A stretch of DNA of 64,000 nt. Origin: Paraglaciecola marina (GTDB lineage Bacteria; Pseudomonadota; Gammaproteobacteria; Enterobacterales; Alteromonadaceae). Every line of letters begins with the position of its first letter. The first letter of the stretch is position 1. Shown piece by piece: positions 1-9,006 of this stretch. Position numbers and translations under genes: made by a program. A model generated the notes under the pieces. It was not told where the DNA came from. It made no database searches and worked only from the letters and a program-made list of their open reading frames with translations. The stretch lies in the NCBI RefSeq assembly GCF_004360155.1, contig NZ_SAIS01000008.1, forward strand, positions 178,718-242,717, written 5' to 3'.

Positions 1-913
1 TTCTTTCTAAAAACTCTTGGGTATCTATACTACCGGTAACATTATAAGTAGGAGGTAATAATATGGGGTCGTATACTGGACGTGGATTAAAGTCTCCGCT
101 GTTTAAAAATCCCAATACATAAATCGGTGCGACAATAGTGGCGGTCATTAAAAATGATATAATATTTCTGCGCCTATTAGTTTGATGAAAACCAATAAAC
201 AAGGTTAACCAAATAAACCCAACTATCAGACCTGCTAATAACAAGAGTTCAAACCATGCAAACCAAGCTCCGGGGTGAATATTGAATATGACAACATTTT
301 TACTTAACAAGAGTAGATTGACGAATAAAAACATTAATAAGGTTAAGTTAACTTGATTGGTTAAATGACTTTCTTTTTTCACGACTTTGGCAAGCACCGC
401 AAAACAAAGTGGCCATAAGCAATATGCAGCTAATTGGCCAAGCTCCGTGGGCAATGCTTTAAGTAAATTAAACTCATTTACACTACTGAAAAATTGTAAT
501 GCTAGCATTAGTCCTAAACACATCAAGGATAAAGCCACTGCTAGTGGTGCTCTATTTAGCCAACTTAAGTTTTCTTCTAATTCACTTAGGGGAATAGCTT
601 CTGCCAATGGTGCTTTTGTATCGATAATTCTTAACCGAGTTCGGCCGACTTTAATAATATCTTGGGGGTTCAATTTCGCCTGAGTAACAAACTTATTATT
701 CACCTTTATGCCGTTTGCAGATTTGCAGTCGTTCACCATAAGTAGACCTGATTCAGGGTCCATGGCAACTAACATATGGCTAGGGCAGACGTAAGGATCA
801 TCAAGACGTAAATCATTATTAAAATCACGCCCTACATTCACATAATCTTGTTCAAATTTAAAATGTTTGAGTGGGATATTTTTTCTAGATAAAAGTTCTA
901 AAACTATTGCCAT
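1..913 (-). CDS. FHA-domain membrane protein (C-terminus beyond window)
   Basis: The minus strand is open from an ATG at 913 to the left edge, giving about 304 residues without a stop. The N-terminal part (about residues 20-80) has the forkhead-associated pattern: GRDFNNDLRLDDP, then CPSH, then SANGIKVNN, the conserved G-R, S-x-x-H and N-G signatures of a phosphothreonine-binding fold. After it come several hydrophobic stretches (for example APLAVALSLMCLGLMLALQF), so the protein is probably anchored in the inner membrane with the FHA domain in the cytoplasm. Its start overlaps the end of the upstream protease gene by 10 bases, so the two are probably translationally coupled. The phosphorylated partner is unknown; no Ser/Thr kinase is visible in the window. 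Confidence 0.8.
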   Translation of the reverse strand, partial: MAIVLELLSRKNIPLKHFKFEQDYVNVGRDFNNDLRLDDPYVCPSHMLVAMDPESGLLMVNDCKSANGIKVNNKFVTQAKLNPQDIIKVGRTRLRIIDTKAPLAEAIPLSELEENLSWLNRAPLAVALSLMCLGLMLALQFFSSVNEFNLLKALPTELGQLAAYCLWPLCFAVLAKVVKKESHLTNQVNLTLLMFLFVNLLLLSKNVVIFNIHPGAWFAWFELLLLAGLIVGFIWLTLFIGFHQTNRRRNIISFLMTATIVAPIYVLGFLNSGDFNPRPVYDPILLPPTYNVTGSIDTQEFLER

Positions 914-2157
914 GATATTGCATCCATAAATTTTTGAGAGAATGCCAAAGCAGAGTCTTTGGTCACGCCGGCTAGAGTGTAGTGGCTTAATAAACCTTTA
1001 CTTTGATGATCGATGCTGGCCCCAACAAATAGCACATCATACAATTCATCAAATTCCTTGTAAGCTCTTACGCAAAATACCGTTTTGTTAGTAACACCAT
1101 GGCGATTTGTTACTTTATCTTCTTCACATTCAAAGTTAGTTACATCATCTTTAGAGGCATTGTTACTCGGACCTGCACCGGTAATACTTTGAGTGAAAAA
1201 ATTATAAAAGCGATGTTTTCCAAGTGATTTTCCATCTAACCACTCAAATTCAAGTTCTAAACCTCCGGTACGTAATCCGCTGTGAACATAAACTTGCTCA
1301 TCAAGTTGGCAACGACTTTCTACTGATAAATATAATGCTTCTCTGTCACTAGTATTTGAGCCACCCCAGCAGGAAATGAATTCGGTAATATTAGCGGGTA
1401 CTAATGCCTCTCCTAAAATACTGGTGGGCCAGTCTCGCATTTTTAATCTATCAAAAAGTACTTGCTGATTGGCTTTTATCTGCTGTTGCAGGCGAGGCTT
1501 CAGTTGTTTGTTACTAAGTGGTTCTGCATGCTGACTTTCCAATAACCCCATTACTTTTGATAAGGGAATTAAAAAGCCTATTTGGTTTCCAGCTGTTGCT
1601 ACGTTAACCCCCATTACTTCACCTAAGTCATTTACAACTGGGCCTCCACTCATTCCTGGATTAATTGATCCAGTAAAATGAATCCTTTGGTAAAAGCTAT
1701 TCTTCTTTAACCCATTAAAGGTACCTGGAACCACTATCATACCTAGGTCATGGGGGTTACCTAAAGAATAAATATCGCTACCTTGCTCTGGGAGGGATGA
1801 CGCAATAGGAAATGCTGACTCATCAGCTAATTGTAACTTTCTGACTAAAGCTAAGTCATTTACAACATCTACATCAACTAACTGTAATTGACCTTCACTA
1901 CCATCATTTGCCATATATTCAATGCGAAATTTATCAGGGTTGTAAACATACTCAGAAACAACATGATAATTAGTGACAATGTTACCTTCGAGATCAATTT
2001 GAAATCCTGAGCCAATAGATGATTTATTGCCTGATTCAAGTTCGATAATTTTTATTTGATATAAGGCGGTTCGATGTTGCCCAAATAGACTTTGGGCAGT
2101 TTGTTGGCTATGGACAACTGAGCTAAGCAAACACAACAAAAATATAAAAATTTTCAA
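904..2157 (-). CDS. secreted trypsin-like (S1C/HtrA-like) serine protease
   Basis: A 417-residue protein with a signal peptide (about residues 1-17, cleavage near VHS-QQ). The chymotrypsin-fold triad is complete: His65 in TNYHVV, Asp101 in VVNDLALV and Ser170 in NPGMSGGP. Phrases such as GSGFQIDLEGNIVTNYHVV are typical of HtrA/DegP-type catalytic domains, but no PDZ domain follows; instead there is an unrecognised C-terminal region of about 200 residues containing several cysteines (for example SRCQL, FECEED, VFCVRA). It probably acts in the periplasm. The stop codon overlaps the start of the FHA-domain gene, suggesting an operon. Substrate unknown. Confidence 0.85.
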   Translation of the reverse strand: MKIFIFLLCLLSSVVHSQQTAQSLFGQHRTALYQIKIIELESGNKSSIGSGFQIDLEGNIVTNYHVVSEYVYNPDKFRIEYMANDGSEGQLQLVDVDVVNDLALVRKLQLADESAFPIASSLPEQGSDIYSLGNPHDLGMIVVPGTFNGLKKNSFYQRIHFTGSINPGMSGGPVVNDLGEVMGVNVATAGNQIGFLIPLSKVMGLLESQHAEPLSNKQLKPRLQQQIKANQQVLFDRLKMRDWPTSILGEALVPANITEFISCWGGSNTSDREALYLSVESRCQLDEQVYVHSGLRTGGLELEFEWLDGKSLGKHRFYNFFTQSITGAGPSNNASKDDVTNFECEEDKVTNRHGVTNKTVFCVRAYKEFDELYDVLFVGASIDHQSKGLLSHYTLAGVTKDSALAFSQKFMDAISWQ

Positions 2158-2604
2158 TATATGACTTCCAGTGAAATTGAAATGGGGGACATGCAGGCAT
2201 TAATTTTTCAAGTTAACAAGATTGTTTACAGATGAAATAACGACTTACATGAGCAATTATCCCCCTAGTGTAAATTGCACACGCCTATATTGAAATGGTT
2301 GATAGTGTAAAACCTTTCATTCTTTGTATAGAATATTTCTAAATCTGCTAATTTATTATTCATTTATAAAGCAATTAGGGACCAAGCCTAAGCTTTTTAC
2401 TTTAAAGGGTGTTGGAATTCTTGAGCATTTTTTTGTTTCACTAATAATTTTATTATAAGAAAAAGCAGATCAAATTTGGTGCTTTGCAATATATAAGTAA
2501 CAATACCCATAATTAATAAAGTTATTTTCCACATAGTTAATCCATGTGGAATACATCAAATAAAATATACTCACAGATATCGTGCCAGCCACGGAGAATA
2601 AAGA
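2158..2604. other. 447-bp divergent intergenic region
   Basis: AT-rich spacer between the divergent protease and PLP-enzyme genes. Promoters for both must lie here, but none is convincing enough to place. The one clear structure is the inverted repeat listed separately at 2527-2551. No coding potential was seen. Confidence 0.6.
2527..2551. promoter_or_regulatory. inverted repeat upstream of the PLP enzyme
   Basis: Perfect 8-bp arms, TTCCACAT and ATGTGGAA, separated by 9 bases, ending 53 bases before the TTG start at 2605. No T-run follows, so it is not an intrinsic terminator. It could be a dimeric repressor or activator site, or a leader hairpin. No regulator is identified. Confidence 0.4.
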
Positions 2605-3843
2605 TTGAAAAATAAAGGTTTTACCACTCGCCTAGTACATGCCGATCGCATGGTTAACTCCCCAGAAAATGGAGCAGTACATCAAGCCACCACTAATTCA
2701 GTATTATTTGAGTTTAAAGAGGCACAAGACATAGTTGATGTATTTCAAGGTAAAAAAGCGGGTCATGTCTATGGTCGCTCATCCACAGCCTCTAACGTTG
2801 CCTTGCAGAATATACTTAATCATATAGAAGATGGGGTAGGGGCAATAACCTTTGCGACAGGTATGGCGGCAATAACTGCTACTATGTTGAGTCTATTTAA
2901 AGCGGGTGATCATATAATAGTGAGCCACTTTTTATTTGGTAATACTCGAAGTCTTATTGAAACAATGGAGTCTTTAGGCATCGAAATTAGCTATGTTGAT
3001 GTAACTGATGTCATAAATGTGAAGTCAGCCTTAAAAATTAATACTAAAGCTGTGTATTTAGAAACTATTGCTAATCCTGTCACCCAAGTCGCGGATTTAA
3101 GGGCAATAGGGCAATTATGCCAAGCTGAAAATATTTTGTTTTTAGTTGATAACACTATGACACCAGCAAATATGTTTAATGCTAAATCTGTATTGGCATC
3201 ACTTACCATTGGCTCATTAACAAAATACATAGCTGGACACGGCAATGTGTTAGGTGGCGTTGTGGTGGATACTGGTGTATTTGATTGGGAAAGCTTTGAA
3301 AATATACTGCCAATATACCGCGGTACTGATATAGCACAATGGGGTTTAACCCAAATTAAAAAGCGTGGTTTACGTGATATGGGGGCAACGTTGTCGCCTA
3401 CTTCTGCCCATGCCATTTCTGTAGGGCTAGAAACCCTTGCGCTACGCACTAATAAAATCTGTGAGAACGCCATGCGTTTGGCGTCATATTTACATGGGCA
3501 CGAACATGTAGCTGCGGTTTATTACCCTGGTTTGGCCGATCACCCGCAACACTTTTTAGCTCGAGAGCACTTTAAAGGCTATGGTGGCATTCTTAGTTTC
3601 GATTTAACCGATGGCATTGACCCTATTGCCTTTTTAAATGCATTGAACTTAGTAATTTGTGCTACTCACTTAGGTGATACTCGTACTTTGGCACTCCCTG
3701 TAGCATCAACTATTTATTTCGAGTGTACTGCAGAGCAAAGGCATGAAATGAATGTGAGTGACAATATGATAAGAATGTCTATTGGTATAGAGGATGTTGA
3801 TGATCTTGTGGCAGATTTTGAGCAAGCCTTCGCTCAGTTTTAA
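2605..3843 (+). CDS. Cys/Met-metabolism PLP enzyme (cystathionine gamma-synthase family)
   Basis: 412 residues, about the length of the trans-sulfuration enzyme family (fold-type I PLP). Family signatures are the early GAVHQATTNSV block, VYGRSSTASNVALQ, the TGMAAI cofactor region, the LVDNTMTPAN aspartate segment and the PLP lysine in SLTKYIAGHGNVLGG. The start is TTG at 2605, with GGAG 8 bases upstream. Members make or break C-S bonds of cystathionine, homocysteine or methionine (MetB, MetZ, MetC, MegL). The sequence does not let me choose among them by eye, so no symbol is given. It stands alone, followed by a strong hairpin at 3861. Confidence 0.85.
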   Translation: MKNKGFTTRLVHADRMVNSPENGAVHQATTNSVLFEFKEAQDIVDVFQGKKAGHVYGRSSTASNVALQNILNHIEDGVGAITFATGMAAITATMLSLFKAGDHIIVSHFLFGNTRSLIETMESLGIEISYVDVTDVINVKSALKINTKAVYLETIANPVTQVADLRAIGQLCQAENILFLVDNTMTPANMFNAKSVLASLTIGSLTKYIAGHGNVLGGVVVDTGVFDWESFENILPIYRGTDIAQWGLTQIKKRGLRDMGATLSPTSAHAISVGLETLALRTNKICENAMRLASYLHGHEHVAAVYYPGLADHPQHFLAREHFKGYGGILSFDLTDGIDPIAFLNALNLVICATHLGDTRTLALPVASTIYFECTAEQRHEMNVSDNMIRMSIGIEDVDDLVADFEQAFAQF

Positions 3844-3860
3844 GAACTAATATTACTGAT

Positions 3861-3886
3861 GGATATGCCTTATCCAAGGCATATCC
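3861..3886 (+). terminator. 11-bp perfect hairpin after the PLP enzyme
   Basis: GGATATGCCTT and AAGGCATATCC pair perfectly across a 4-base loop, 17 bases after the stop codon. No U-tract follows, so it may be a 3'-end stabilising hairpin or a weak terminator rather than a classical Rho-independent one. Confidence 0.5.
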
Positions 3887-4078
3887 AGCGTCACTCAACT
3901 AAGTAAACTTTACGTTTACCCCATCTATTCCTAACAATTTAATCTGCATTTTTATCTACCCTCACAGTTATATTTATTTACTTCTCTTAAAAAAATTAGC
4001 GGGTATTGCAAGGTACATATTAAGCCTATATTCTAAATTTAAGCCTAAAGAATAATAACAAAGAAACTAGGAGCTATT

Positions 4079-5239
4079 ATGCACAGACGAGACTTTATAT
4101 TTGGTAGCAGTGCAGCTGTTGCGGCGTTATCTTCAGGAGTGTTAAGTGGTTGTACAACTACTCCAAGTCAAGCAAAGGTATTCAGTAAGTATAGCCAGGT
4201 GCAGCCCATTGGTTCGCCTATTGCACCCATTCAATCAAGTTTAGACAGAGTAACTCGTTCGATTGTTGGGTTAAGGCCTTTTCGTAAGCCCGGCCCAAGA
4301 CTTGAAGCCAGCTCAATTGGAAATAAATATCTAGTTCATAACTATGGGCATGGCGGTGGTGGTGTATCTTTGTCTTGGGGGGTGGCAGAAATAGCTGCAG
4401 GCCTAATAAGGCAACAGGGCAGTGGTGAAGTTGGGATTTTAGGTTCAGGCGTGATTGGCCTGTCTACAGCACTAGAATTACAGCGTTCTGGCCTTAATGT
4501 CACCATATACGCCAAAGATTTTCCACCTTATACAACATCAAATATAGCTGGCGCAATGTGGCATCCAGTTACTTTATTTGAAAAGGACCAAGTCTCGCCA
4601 CAAACAATGCACATGTTGCATTTGGCTGCCCAAATAGCCTTTAAGCGTTTTATTACCTACGCCAATGATACCCGCTATGGCGTAACTTGGATACGTCAAC
4701 ATGGCCTCAGTAATAAACCTATGGATTCAAGCAATCCATACATAGGTGGCGATGCACTTTACCCTGGTTTAGTACGCAATCAATCTAATCAAAATGCTAT
4801 GTTTGGTATGCCTTATTACGATGCTTATTATACCCTAATGATTGATCCAGATATTTACCTTAGGGCGCTAGTAAATGACTTTAGAAGTGCCGGTGGTAAA
4901 ATGGTTGAACAGAGTTTTGAAAGCCCAGAAGACATTGCCAATCTACCTCAATCTTCAATTGTGAATTGCATGGGGTTAGGAGCTGGTAAAGTATTTAATG
5001 ACGAGTCAATTATACCCGCCCGTGGACAGTTGAGCTTTTTATTACCTCAATCGAATATCGATTACGGCTATGCCATGATGCACCCAAATCATGGGTTACT
5101 ATATAGCTTCCCTCGTAAAGCAGGTATATTAATTGGCGGTTCGGTTGGTAAAGGTGATTGGAATTTAGGGGTAGATGAAAGCGAAGTAAAACGCATGGTA
5201 AAAGGGCACGCCATGCTAGCAAGTTTGGCTAATAGCTAA
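4079..5239 (+). CDS. Tat-exported D-amino-acid-oxidase-family FAD lipoprotein
   Basis: 386 residues; start ATG preceded by AGGAG. The N-terminus RRDFIFGSSAAVAALSSGVL is a twin-arginine signal, and LSGC (Cys25) is a lipobox, so the product is probably folded with its cofactor, exported by Tat and lipidated. The dinucleotide-binding motif VGILGSGVIGLSTALELQRSG lies near residues 119-140. NIAGAMWHP and the C-terminal LLYSFPRKAGILIGGSVGKGDWN are DAO-family features. The usual reaction is FAD-dependent oxidation of a D-amino acid or other amine to an imino acid with peroxide. Substrate and specificity are not visible. Genes for other D-amino-acid enzymes lie 3-5 kb downstream. Confidence 0.75.
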   Translation: MHRRDFIFGSSAAVAALSSGVLSGCTTTPSQAKVFSKYSQVQPIGSPIAPIQSSLDRVTRSIVGLRPFRKPGPRLEASSIGNKYLVHNYGHGGGGVSLSWGVAEIAAGLIRQQGSGEVGILGSGVIGLSTALELQRSGLNVTIYAKDFPPYTTSNIAGAMWHPVTLFEKDQVSPQTMHMLHLAAQIAFKRFITYANDTRYGVTWIRQHGLSNKPMDSSNPYIGGDALYPGLVRNQSNQNAMFGMPYYDAYYTLMIDPDIYLRALVNDFRSAGGKMVEQSFESPEDIANLPQSSIVNCMGLGAGKVFNDESIIPARGQLSFLLPQSNIDYGYAMMHPNHGLLYSFPRKAGILIGGSVGKGDWNLGVDESEVKRMVKGHAMLASLANS

Positions 5240-5313
5240 AATTCATGTGTATGGGTGAACTTTGTTGCCGAGAAATCGGTATGTATAGCTAATCAGGGAA
5301 GACTAGCTATAAA

Positions 5314-5697
5314 TTAGTTTTCATATAGCTCCAGAGGTAAACCGTCAGGATCGCTAAAAAATGTAAATTTTTTCTGGGTATATTCATCAACCCTGATGGG
5401 TTCTACCTTTATGGATTTACTCAGTAAATATTCAACTACTGCTTCTACCGAGTCAACAACAAAGGCTAAATGACGTAAGCCCTGCGCCTCTGGGTAGCTA
5501 GGCCTTGCAGGGGCGTTATTGAAAGAGAAAAGTTCTATTTGCCCACCATCGGGTAATTGTAAATCTAATTTATATGAATTTCGTGTCTCTCTGTAATGTT
5601 CGGCAATAATCTTTAATTCTAAAATTGAGGTATAAAAGTGTTTTGATGTCTCATAGTTAGAACAAATAATTGCAGCATGGTGAATCGATTTAAGCAT
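5314..5697 (-). CDS. gloA2: VOC/glyoxalase-family protein, YaeR type
   Basis: 127 residues with the paired beta-alpha-beta-beta-beta VOC layout. It begins MLKSIHHAAIICSNYETSKHF and ends SDPDGLPLELYEN, a close match to the E. coli YaeR/GloA2 pattern. Metal-ligand candidates are the N-terminal His-His, a glutamate in QIELFSF, a histidine in GLRHLAFVV and the glutamate in LELYE. The family is metal dependent and its members rearrange or cleave small substrates; the physiological substrate of YaeR is unsettled. The gene is convergent with the oxidase gene, so they are not co-transcribed. Confidence 0.85.
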   Translation of the reverse strand: MLKSIHHAAIICSNYETSKHFYTSILELKIIAEHYRETRNSYKLDLQLPDGGQIELFSFNNAPARPSYPEAQGLRHLAFVVDSVEAVVEYLLSKSIKVEPIRVDEYTQKKFTFFSDPDGLPLELYEN

Positions 5698-5794
5698 GGT
5701 AGAATTCTTAATAACAATATGAATAAGGTAGAGAGTATAAAAAGTTTTTAGCTCTATTTTATTGTAATTACAAGTTCTATTGCCAATTCACACA

Positions 5795-6634
5795 ATGACT
5801 ATTAAGAGTACACAAATACACTTGATGCTTAAATTAACAAAACATAAATTAGCTTCCTTGGTGCTTTGGTGGCTGGTTATCATTCCAGCTATTCCCTTTC
5901 TTCTAGTGACAATAGGGATATCGATATATGCATATTGGCCCCGTGATTTTTCTTCTGTGACTGAATTTGAGATAACTGAAGGCACACAGTATATAACCTT
6001 GTCGGCACATGGTGTGAATGACTCCCCTAGTAGTTGGAGCGATGAATTACAGCAAGCTATGGCCGATAAAACCTACCCTCAATTACAGTTGGTTACCCAA
6101 CAACATCAAAGTATTGATTGGCAACATTATTCAGATAATGTGTTTTTATGCTCAGTTGCGGGTAAAAAAATTGGTTTAGAAATAGGTGAGCGCTTGGCTA
6201 AGGTAGCCAGCCTAAAAGCAATTCACGCGGTAGGCCATAGTTGTGGCTCGTTTGTTGTATTAGGAATATGTGAAGGGCTTAAATCAATTAATTCAAATAT
6301 ATTGGTACAAACTAGCTATTTAGACCCAGTATCTGTGTATTCGGGCTTTTACTGGGATTATGGAATTGAATACTTTGGGAGTTGTGCTGATTTTACCGAT
6401 AACTATATAGACACCCGTGATACTGTACCCGGTAGTAATACCCCTTTACCCCACGGGTTTACTTTTGATGTTACACTGCTTCAAACACCAGAATATTCTC
6501 TAGTACCGCCCCATGCTTGGCCAACTCGTTATTATTTAAATGCTTATAAAGCACAGCAGGTTCCGATTTTGTATTTAGGAAATGCAAACTCCCTACAAAG
6601 CTATAAGAAAGGTGAGTCTTTGGGGCTACATTAA
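5795..6634 (+). CDS. membrane-anchored alpha/beta-hydrolase-like protein
   Basis: An N-terminal hydrophobic segment (LVLWWLVIIPAIPFLLVTIG) suggests a membrane anchor with the catalytic part in the periplasm. HAVGHSCGSFVVLG is a nucleophile-elbow motif (G-H-S-x-G), and ALSAHGVND-like text earlier (TLSAHGVNDSPSSW) resembles the first strand and oxyanion loop of lipases. Acid and histidine candidates are in DFTDNYIDTRDTV and PPHAWPTRYY. The start is uncertain: ATG at 5795 was chosen, but TTG 5780 and ATG 5825 are in frame and none has a good ribosome site. I do not recognise the family. Substrate unknown. Confidence 0.6.
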   Translation: MTIKSTQIHLMLKLTKHKLASLVLWWLVIIPAIPFLLVTIGISIYAYWPRDFSSVTEFEITEGTQYITLSAHGVNDSPSSWSDELQQAMADKTYPQLQLVTQQHQSIDWQHYSDNVFLCSVAGKKIGLEIGERLAKVASLKAIHAVGHSCGSFVVLGICEGLKSINSNILVQTSYLDPVSVYSGFYWDYGIEYFGSCADFTDNYIDTRDTVPGSNTPLPHGFTFDVTLLQTPEYSLVPPHAWPTRYYLNAYKAQQVPILYLGNANSLQSYKKGESLGLH

Positions 6635-6665
6635 GTTTGTGCTTTATTGTTTCTTTTTAGGGGGG

Positions 6666-6696
6666 AAGTAATGCGCCAGTGGCTGGCGCATTACTT
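6666..6696. terminator. 14-bp hairpin between convergent genes
   Basis: AAGTAATGCGCCAG and CTGGCGCATTACTT pair perfectly across a 3-base loop, between the hydrolase gene (+) and the OsmC gene (-), and touch the OsmC stop codon. It is symmetrical and so can serve both strands. No long U-tract is present on either side. Confidence 0.6.
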
Positions 6697-7087
6697 AAAC
6701 TAAGGTGTAACTTGTAGTGATTTCGACGTTTCCAGTTAACATCAACATTACAGAGCAGTACTTTTCGGCAGACAATTGCACAGCCCTTGCAACGATCTTC
6801 TCTGATAAGTCGTCACCAGATACGATATAATGGGCATGTATTGCAGTAAACACTCGAGGTGCGTTTTCAGCACGTTTTGTGTCTAACTCGCATACACAAC
6901 TGTTGATGTGTTTACGAGACTTGTTAAGTATGTCAACTACATCAATTGATGAACATGAGCCAACGGCTAAAAGTACTGATTCCATAGGAGATACACTTTT
7001 ACCGCTTGCGTCCATTTCTAGGCTATGACCAGTTTCTGTTTCGCCAATAAATGTTAGATTGTCCTGCCAGGTCACGGTTGCTTTCAT
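6695..7087 (-). CDS. OsmC-family protein (YhfA-like)
   Basis: 130 residues, typical for OsmC/Ohr-fold proteins. The two redox cysteines are present: Cys45 in AVGSCSSIDV on the central helix and Cys111 in SAEKYCSVM. The short N-terminus and the sequence SPMESVLLAVGSC place it with the YhfA-like branch rather than true Ohr. The family detoxifies organic hydroperoxides through thiol chemistry; whether this branch does so is unproven. It starts 8 bases after the CvfB gene ends, so the two are almost certainly one transcript. Confidence 0.85.
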   Translation of the reverse strand: MKATVTWQDNLTFIGETETGHSLEMDASGKSVSPMESVLLAVGSCSSIDVVDILNKSRKHINSCVCELDTKRAENAPRVFTAIHAHYIVSGDDLSEKIVARAVQLSAEKYCSVMLMLTGNVEITTSYTLV

Positions 7088-7095
7088 AATGATGT

Positions 7096-7944
7096 CTACT
7101 TTTCTACTAAGGTTACTTTTTGTTTATCTAACAAGATGCGTTTTTGTTTGTACAGTGATCCCAGTGCCTTTTTATAGGTATTTTTACTAACGTTAAAGCG
7201 TTTTGAAATCTCTCCTGCAGGGCTTTTATCGGTAAGCGTTGAAAGGCCACCGTGTGCTATAAGATCTTCTATTATCTGTTCTTCTAGCTCGTTGCGGGCA
7301 CTCGGGTCATGAAACTGAAAACATAAATCAATTTTACCATCTTCACGTACACGCTTGATGTAGCCTTCCATGGAGTGACCAACCTTAATTGGGTGGAATA
7401 CTTCATCCCTAAAGATAAGGCCTAGATGAGAGCCATTGATCACTGCCTTGTAACCCATTTCTGTTTGACCACAAATCAATAAATCTACTTTTTGTTTAGC
7501 TTGATACAAGCCAGATTCGGTATTGGACTCCTCGTATAAAAAGTCACTCAATTTAGTTGAGGCAGCAAGTCTGCCTGTTTCTTCATCACAAAAAACATAC
7601 ACCACATATGAAACACCTTCGGCCATAGGGTAATCTTGCTCACTAAATGGCACCAGCAAATCTTTTTCTAAACCCCAATCGACAAAGGTGCCAACTTTGG
7701 TAATACTCACAACTTTTAAAAAGGCACAGTGATCCACAAATACCTTAGGGCGTTTAGTGGTGGCAATAATACGATCGTCGCTGTCGTGGTAGATAAAAAC
7801 GTTAACCTGATCATTTATCTTACAGTCTAATGGGGCTGATTTGCTTGGTAATAGTATTTGGGTTCCGTCACTGCCATCTAAGTAAAAGCCAAAGGGGACT
7901 TCTTTAGACACGGTTAATGTATGGAATTTTCCGACTTGTAACAT
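7096..7944 (-). CDS. cvfB: CvfB/YitL-type S1 RNA-binding protein
   Basis: 282 residues built of S1-like modules followed by a C-terminal winged-helix segment (SPAGEISKRFNVSKNTYKKA), the layout of conserved virulence factor B of Staphylococcus aureus and of YitL. The second module has VSITKVGTFVDWGLEKDLLVPFSE, a clear S1 beta-barrel pattern. It begins MLQVGKFHTLTVSKEVPFGFY. It is expected to bind RNA in the cytoplasm; its targets are not known from sequence. First gene of a two-gene unit with the OsmC-family gene, divergent from the D-amino-acid aminotransferase. Confidence 0.85.
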   Translation of the reverse strand: MLQVGKFHTLTVSKEVPFGFYLDGSDGTQILLPSKSAPLDCKINDQVNVFIYHDSDDRIIATTKRPKVFVDHCAFLKVVSITKVGTFVDWGLEKDLLVPFSEQDYPMAEGVSYVVYVFCDEETGRLAASTKLSDFLYEESNTESGLYQAKQKVDLLICGQTEMGYKAVINGSHLGLIFRDEVFHPIKVGHSMEGYIKRVREDGKIDLCFQFHDPSARNELEEQIIEDLIAHGGLSTLTDKSPAGEISKRFNVSKNTYKKALGSLYKQKRILLDKQKVTLVEK

Positions 7945-8049
7945 AATAGGTTCGATTGTGGACTGCTAAATAATGAACGCATTGTACCTGATTTATTATT
8001 AAGCCAACACGTTACTAAAAAATAAACACAGTTCAGTTCCACTTCTTTT

Positions 8050-8065
8050 CATGAATTGATTCATG
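8050..8065. promoter_or_regulatory. palindrome in the aminotransferase promoter region
   Basis: CATGAAT and ATTCATG arms flank a 2-base centre, 40 bases before the ATG at 8105, and are followed at once by CATAAT (8067-8072), a plausible -10 box. It is a candidate operator for the aminotransferase/racemase genes. No cognate regulator is identified. Confidence 0.35.
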
Positions 8066-8104
8066 GCATAATTAGGCACCTGCAACCTAAGTTAGTTAAA
8101 TACA

Positions 8105-8974
8105 ATGGATATGAATACGAATACGGTTTACCTAAATGGTGAATTTATGCCAATGGATCAAGCTAAAATCTCTCCTTTAGATAGAGGCTTTCTGTTTGGC
8201 GATGGGATATATGAAGTTGTGCCTTCTTATGATGGAAAACTAGTTGGGTTTGCTTTACATATGGAACGTATGCAAAAGGGCTTAGATACCATTGGAATTA
8301 AATTATCTAAAACGTTAGATGAGTGGCGAGAGTTATTTGATACGCTTATTAGTGAAAACGGAGCTGGAAATTTAGGGGTTTATTTACATGTGAGTAGGGG
8401 CGCAGACACAAAGCGTTTTCATGCCTACCCTGATCACTTACCACCTACAGTTTTTGCTTTCGCCTTTGAGATTGCCGCCGCAACAGTGGCTGATAGAAAG
8501 TTTGTTAAAAAATTCAAAGTCACTAGCACCAAAGATCTTCGTTGGAAACGCTGCCAAATTAAATCTACGTCACTGCTAGGCAATGTGATGCATTTTCAAC
8601 AAGGAATTGATGCAGGTGTAAATGAAATACTGTTGCATAATGCCGAGGGGCAGTTAACCGAAGCCGCTGCATGTAATGTATTTATTGTTAAAGATGGCAA
8701 AGTGTTCACACCACCATTAGATAACCAAATATTGGCCGGGGTTACTCGAAATATGTTGTTAGATATTTTACGTAATCACAGTGAGATAGAAGCCCAAGAA
8801 TGTGTGATAACAATGGAGCAGGTCAAGCAAGCTGATGAAGTATGGTTAACTAGCTCAAGTAAAGAAATAGCACCAGTGGTTGAATTAGATGGTCAAGCTA
8901 TTGGAGATGGTGAGGTAGGGGCTGTTTGGGAGTTTGCTCAAAGGCTATTCTCGGCGAATAAGTTTTTTTACTAA
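8105..8974 (+). CDS. dat: D-amino-acid aminotransferase (class IV PLP)
   Basis: 289 residues, matching fold-type IV transaminases. DRGFLFGDGIYEVVPSYDGKL is the class signature near the N-terminus. The PLP lysine is Lys153 in RCQIKSTSLLGNV, and Glu186 in LTEAAACNVF contacts the cofactor ring. GVTRN and WLTSSSKEI complete the family pattern. The reaction would be D-alanine plus 2-oxoglutarate to pyruvate plus D-glutamate. A branched-chain or aminodeoxychorismate-lyase-like specificity cannot be excluded, but the alanine racemase gene 32 bases downstream favours D-alanine metabolism. A second ATG two codons in (8111) is an alternative start. Confidence 0.8.
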   Translation: MDMNTNTVYLNGEFMPMDQAKISPLDRGFLFGDGIYEVVPSYDGKLVGFALHMERMQKGLDTIGIKLSKTLDEWRELFDTLISENGAGNLGVYLHVSRGADTKRFHAYPDHLPPTVFAFAFEIAAATVADRKFVKKFKVTSTKDLRWKRCQIKSTSLLGNVMHFQQGIDAGVNEILLHNAEGQLTEAAACNVFIVKDGKVFTPPLDNQILAGVTRNMLLDILRNHSEIEAQECVITMEQVKQADEVWLTSSSKEIAPVVELDGQAIGDGEVGAVWEFAQRLFSANKFFY

Positions 8975-9006
8975 TTTCGTATTTTTAAATAATAAGCACT
9001 CAATTT

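Noticed and set aside
387..683. 98-codon plus-strand ORF near the left edge
   Set aside because: It lies antisense to a continuous minus-strand frame with clear FHA motifs and transmembrane helices running to the window edge.
8050..8065. Treating the ATGAAT-TG-ATTCAT dyad as a major finding
   Set aside because: Short and AT-rich, so chance is plausible; kept only as a low-confidence feature.
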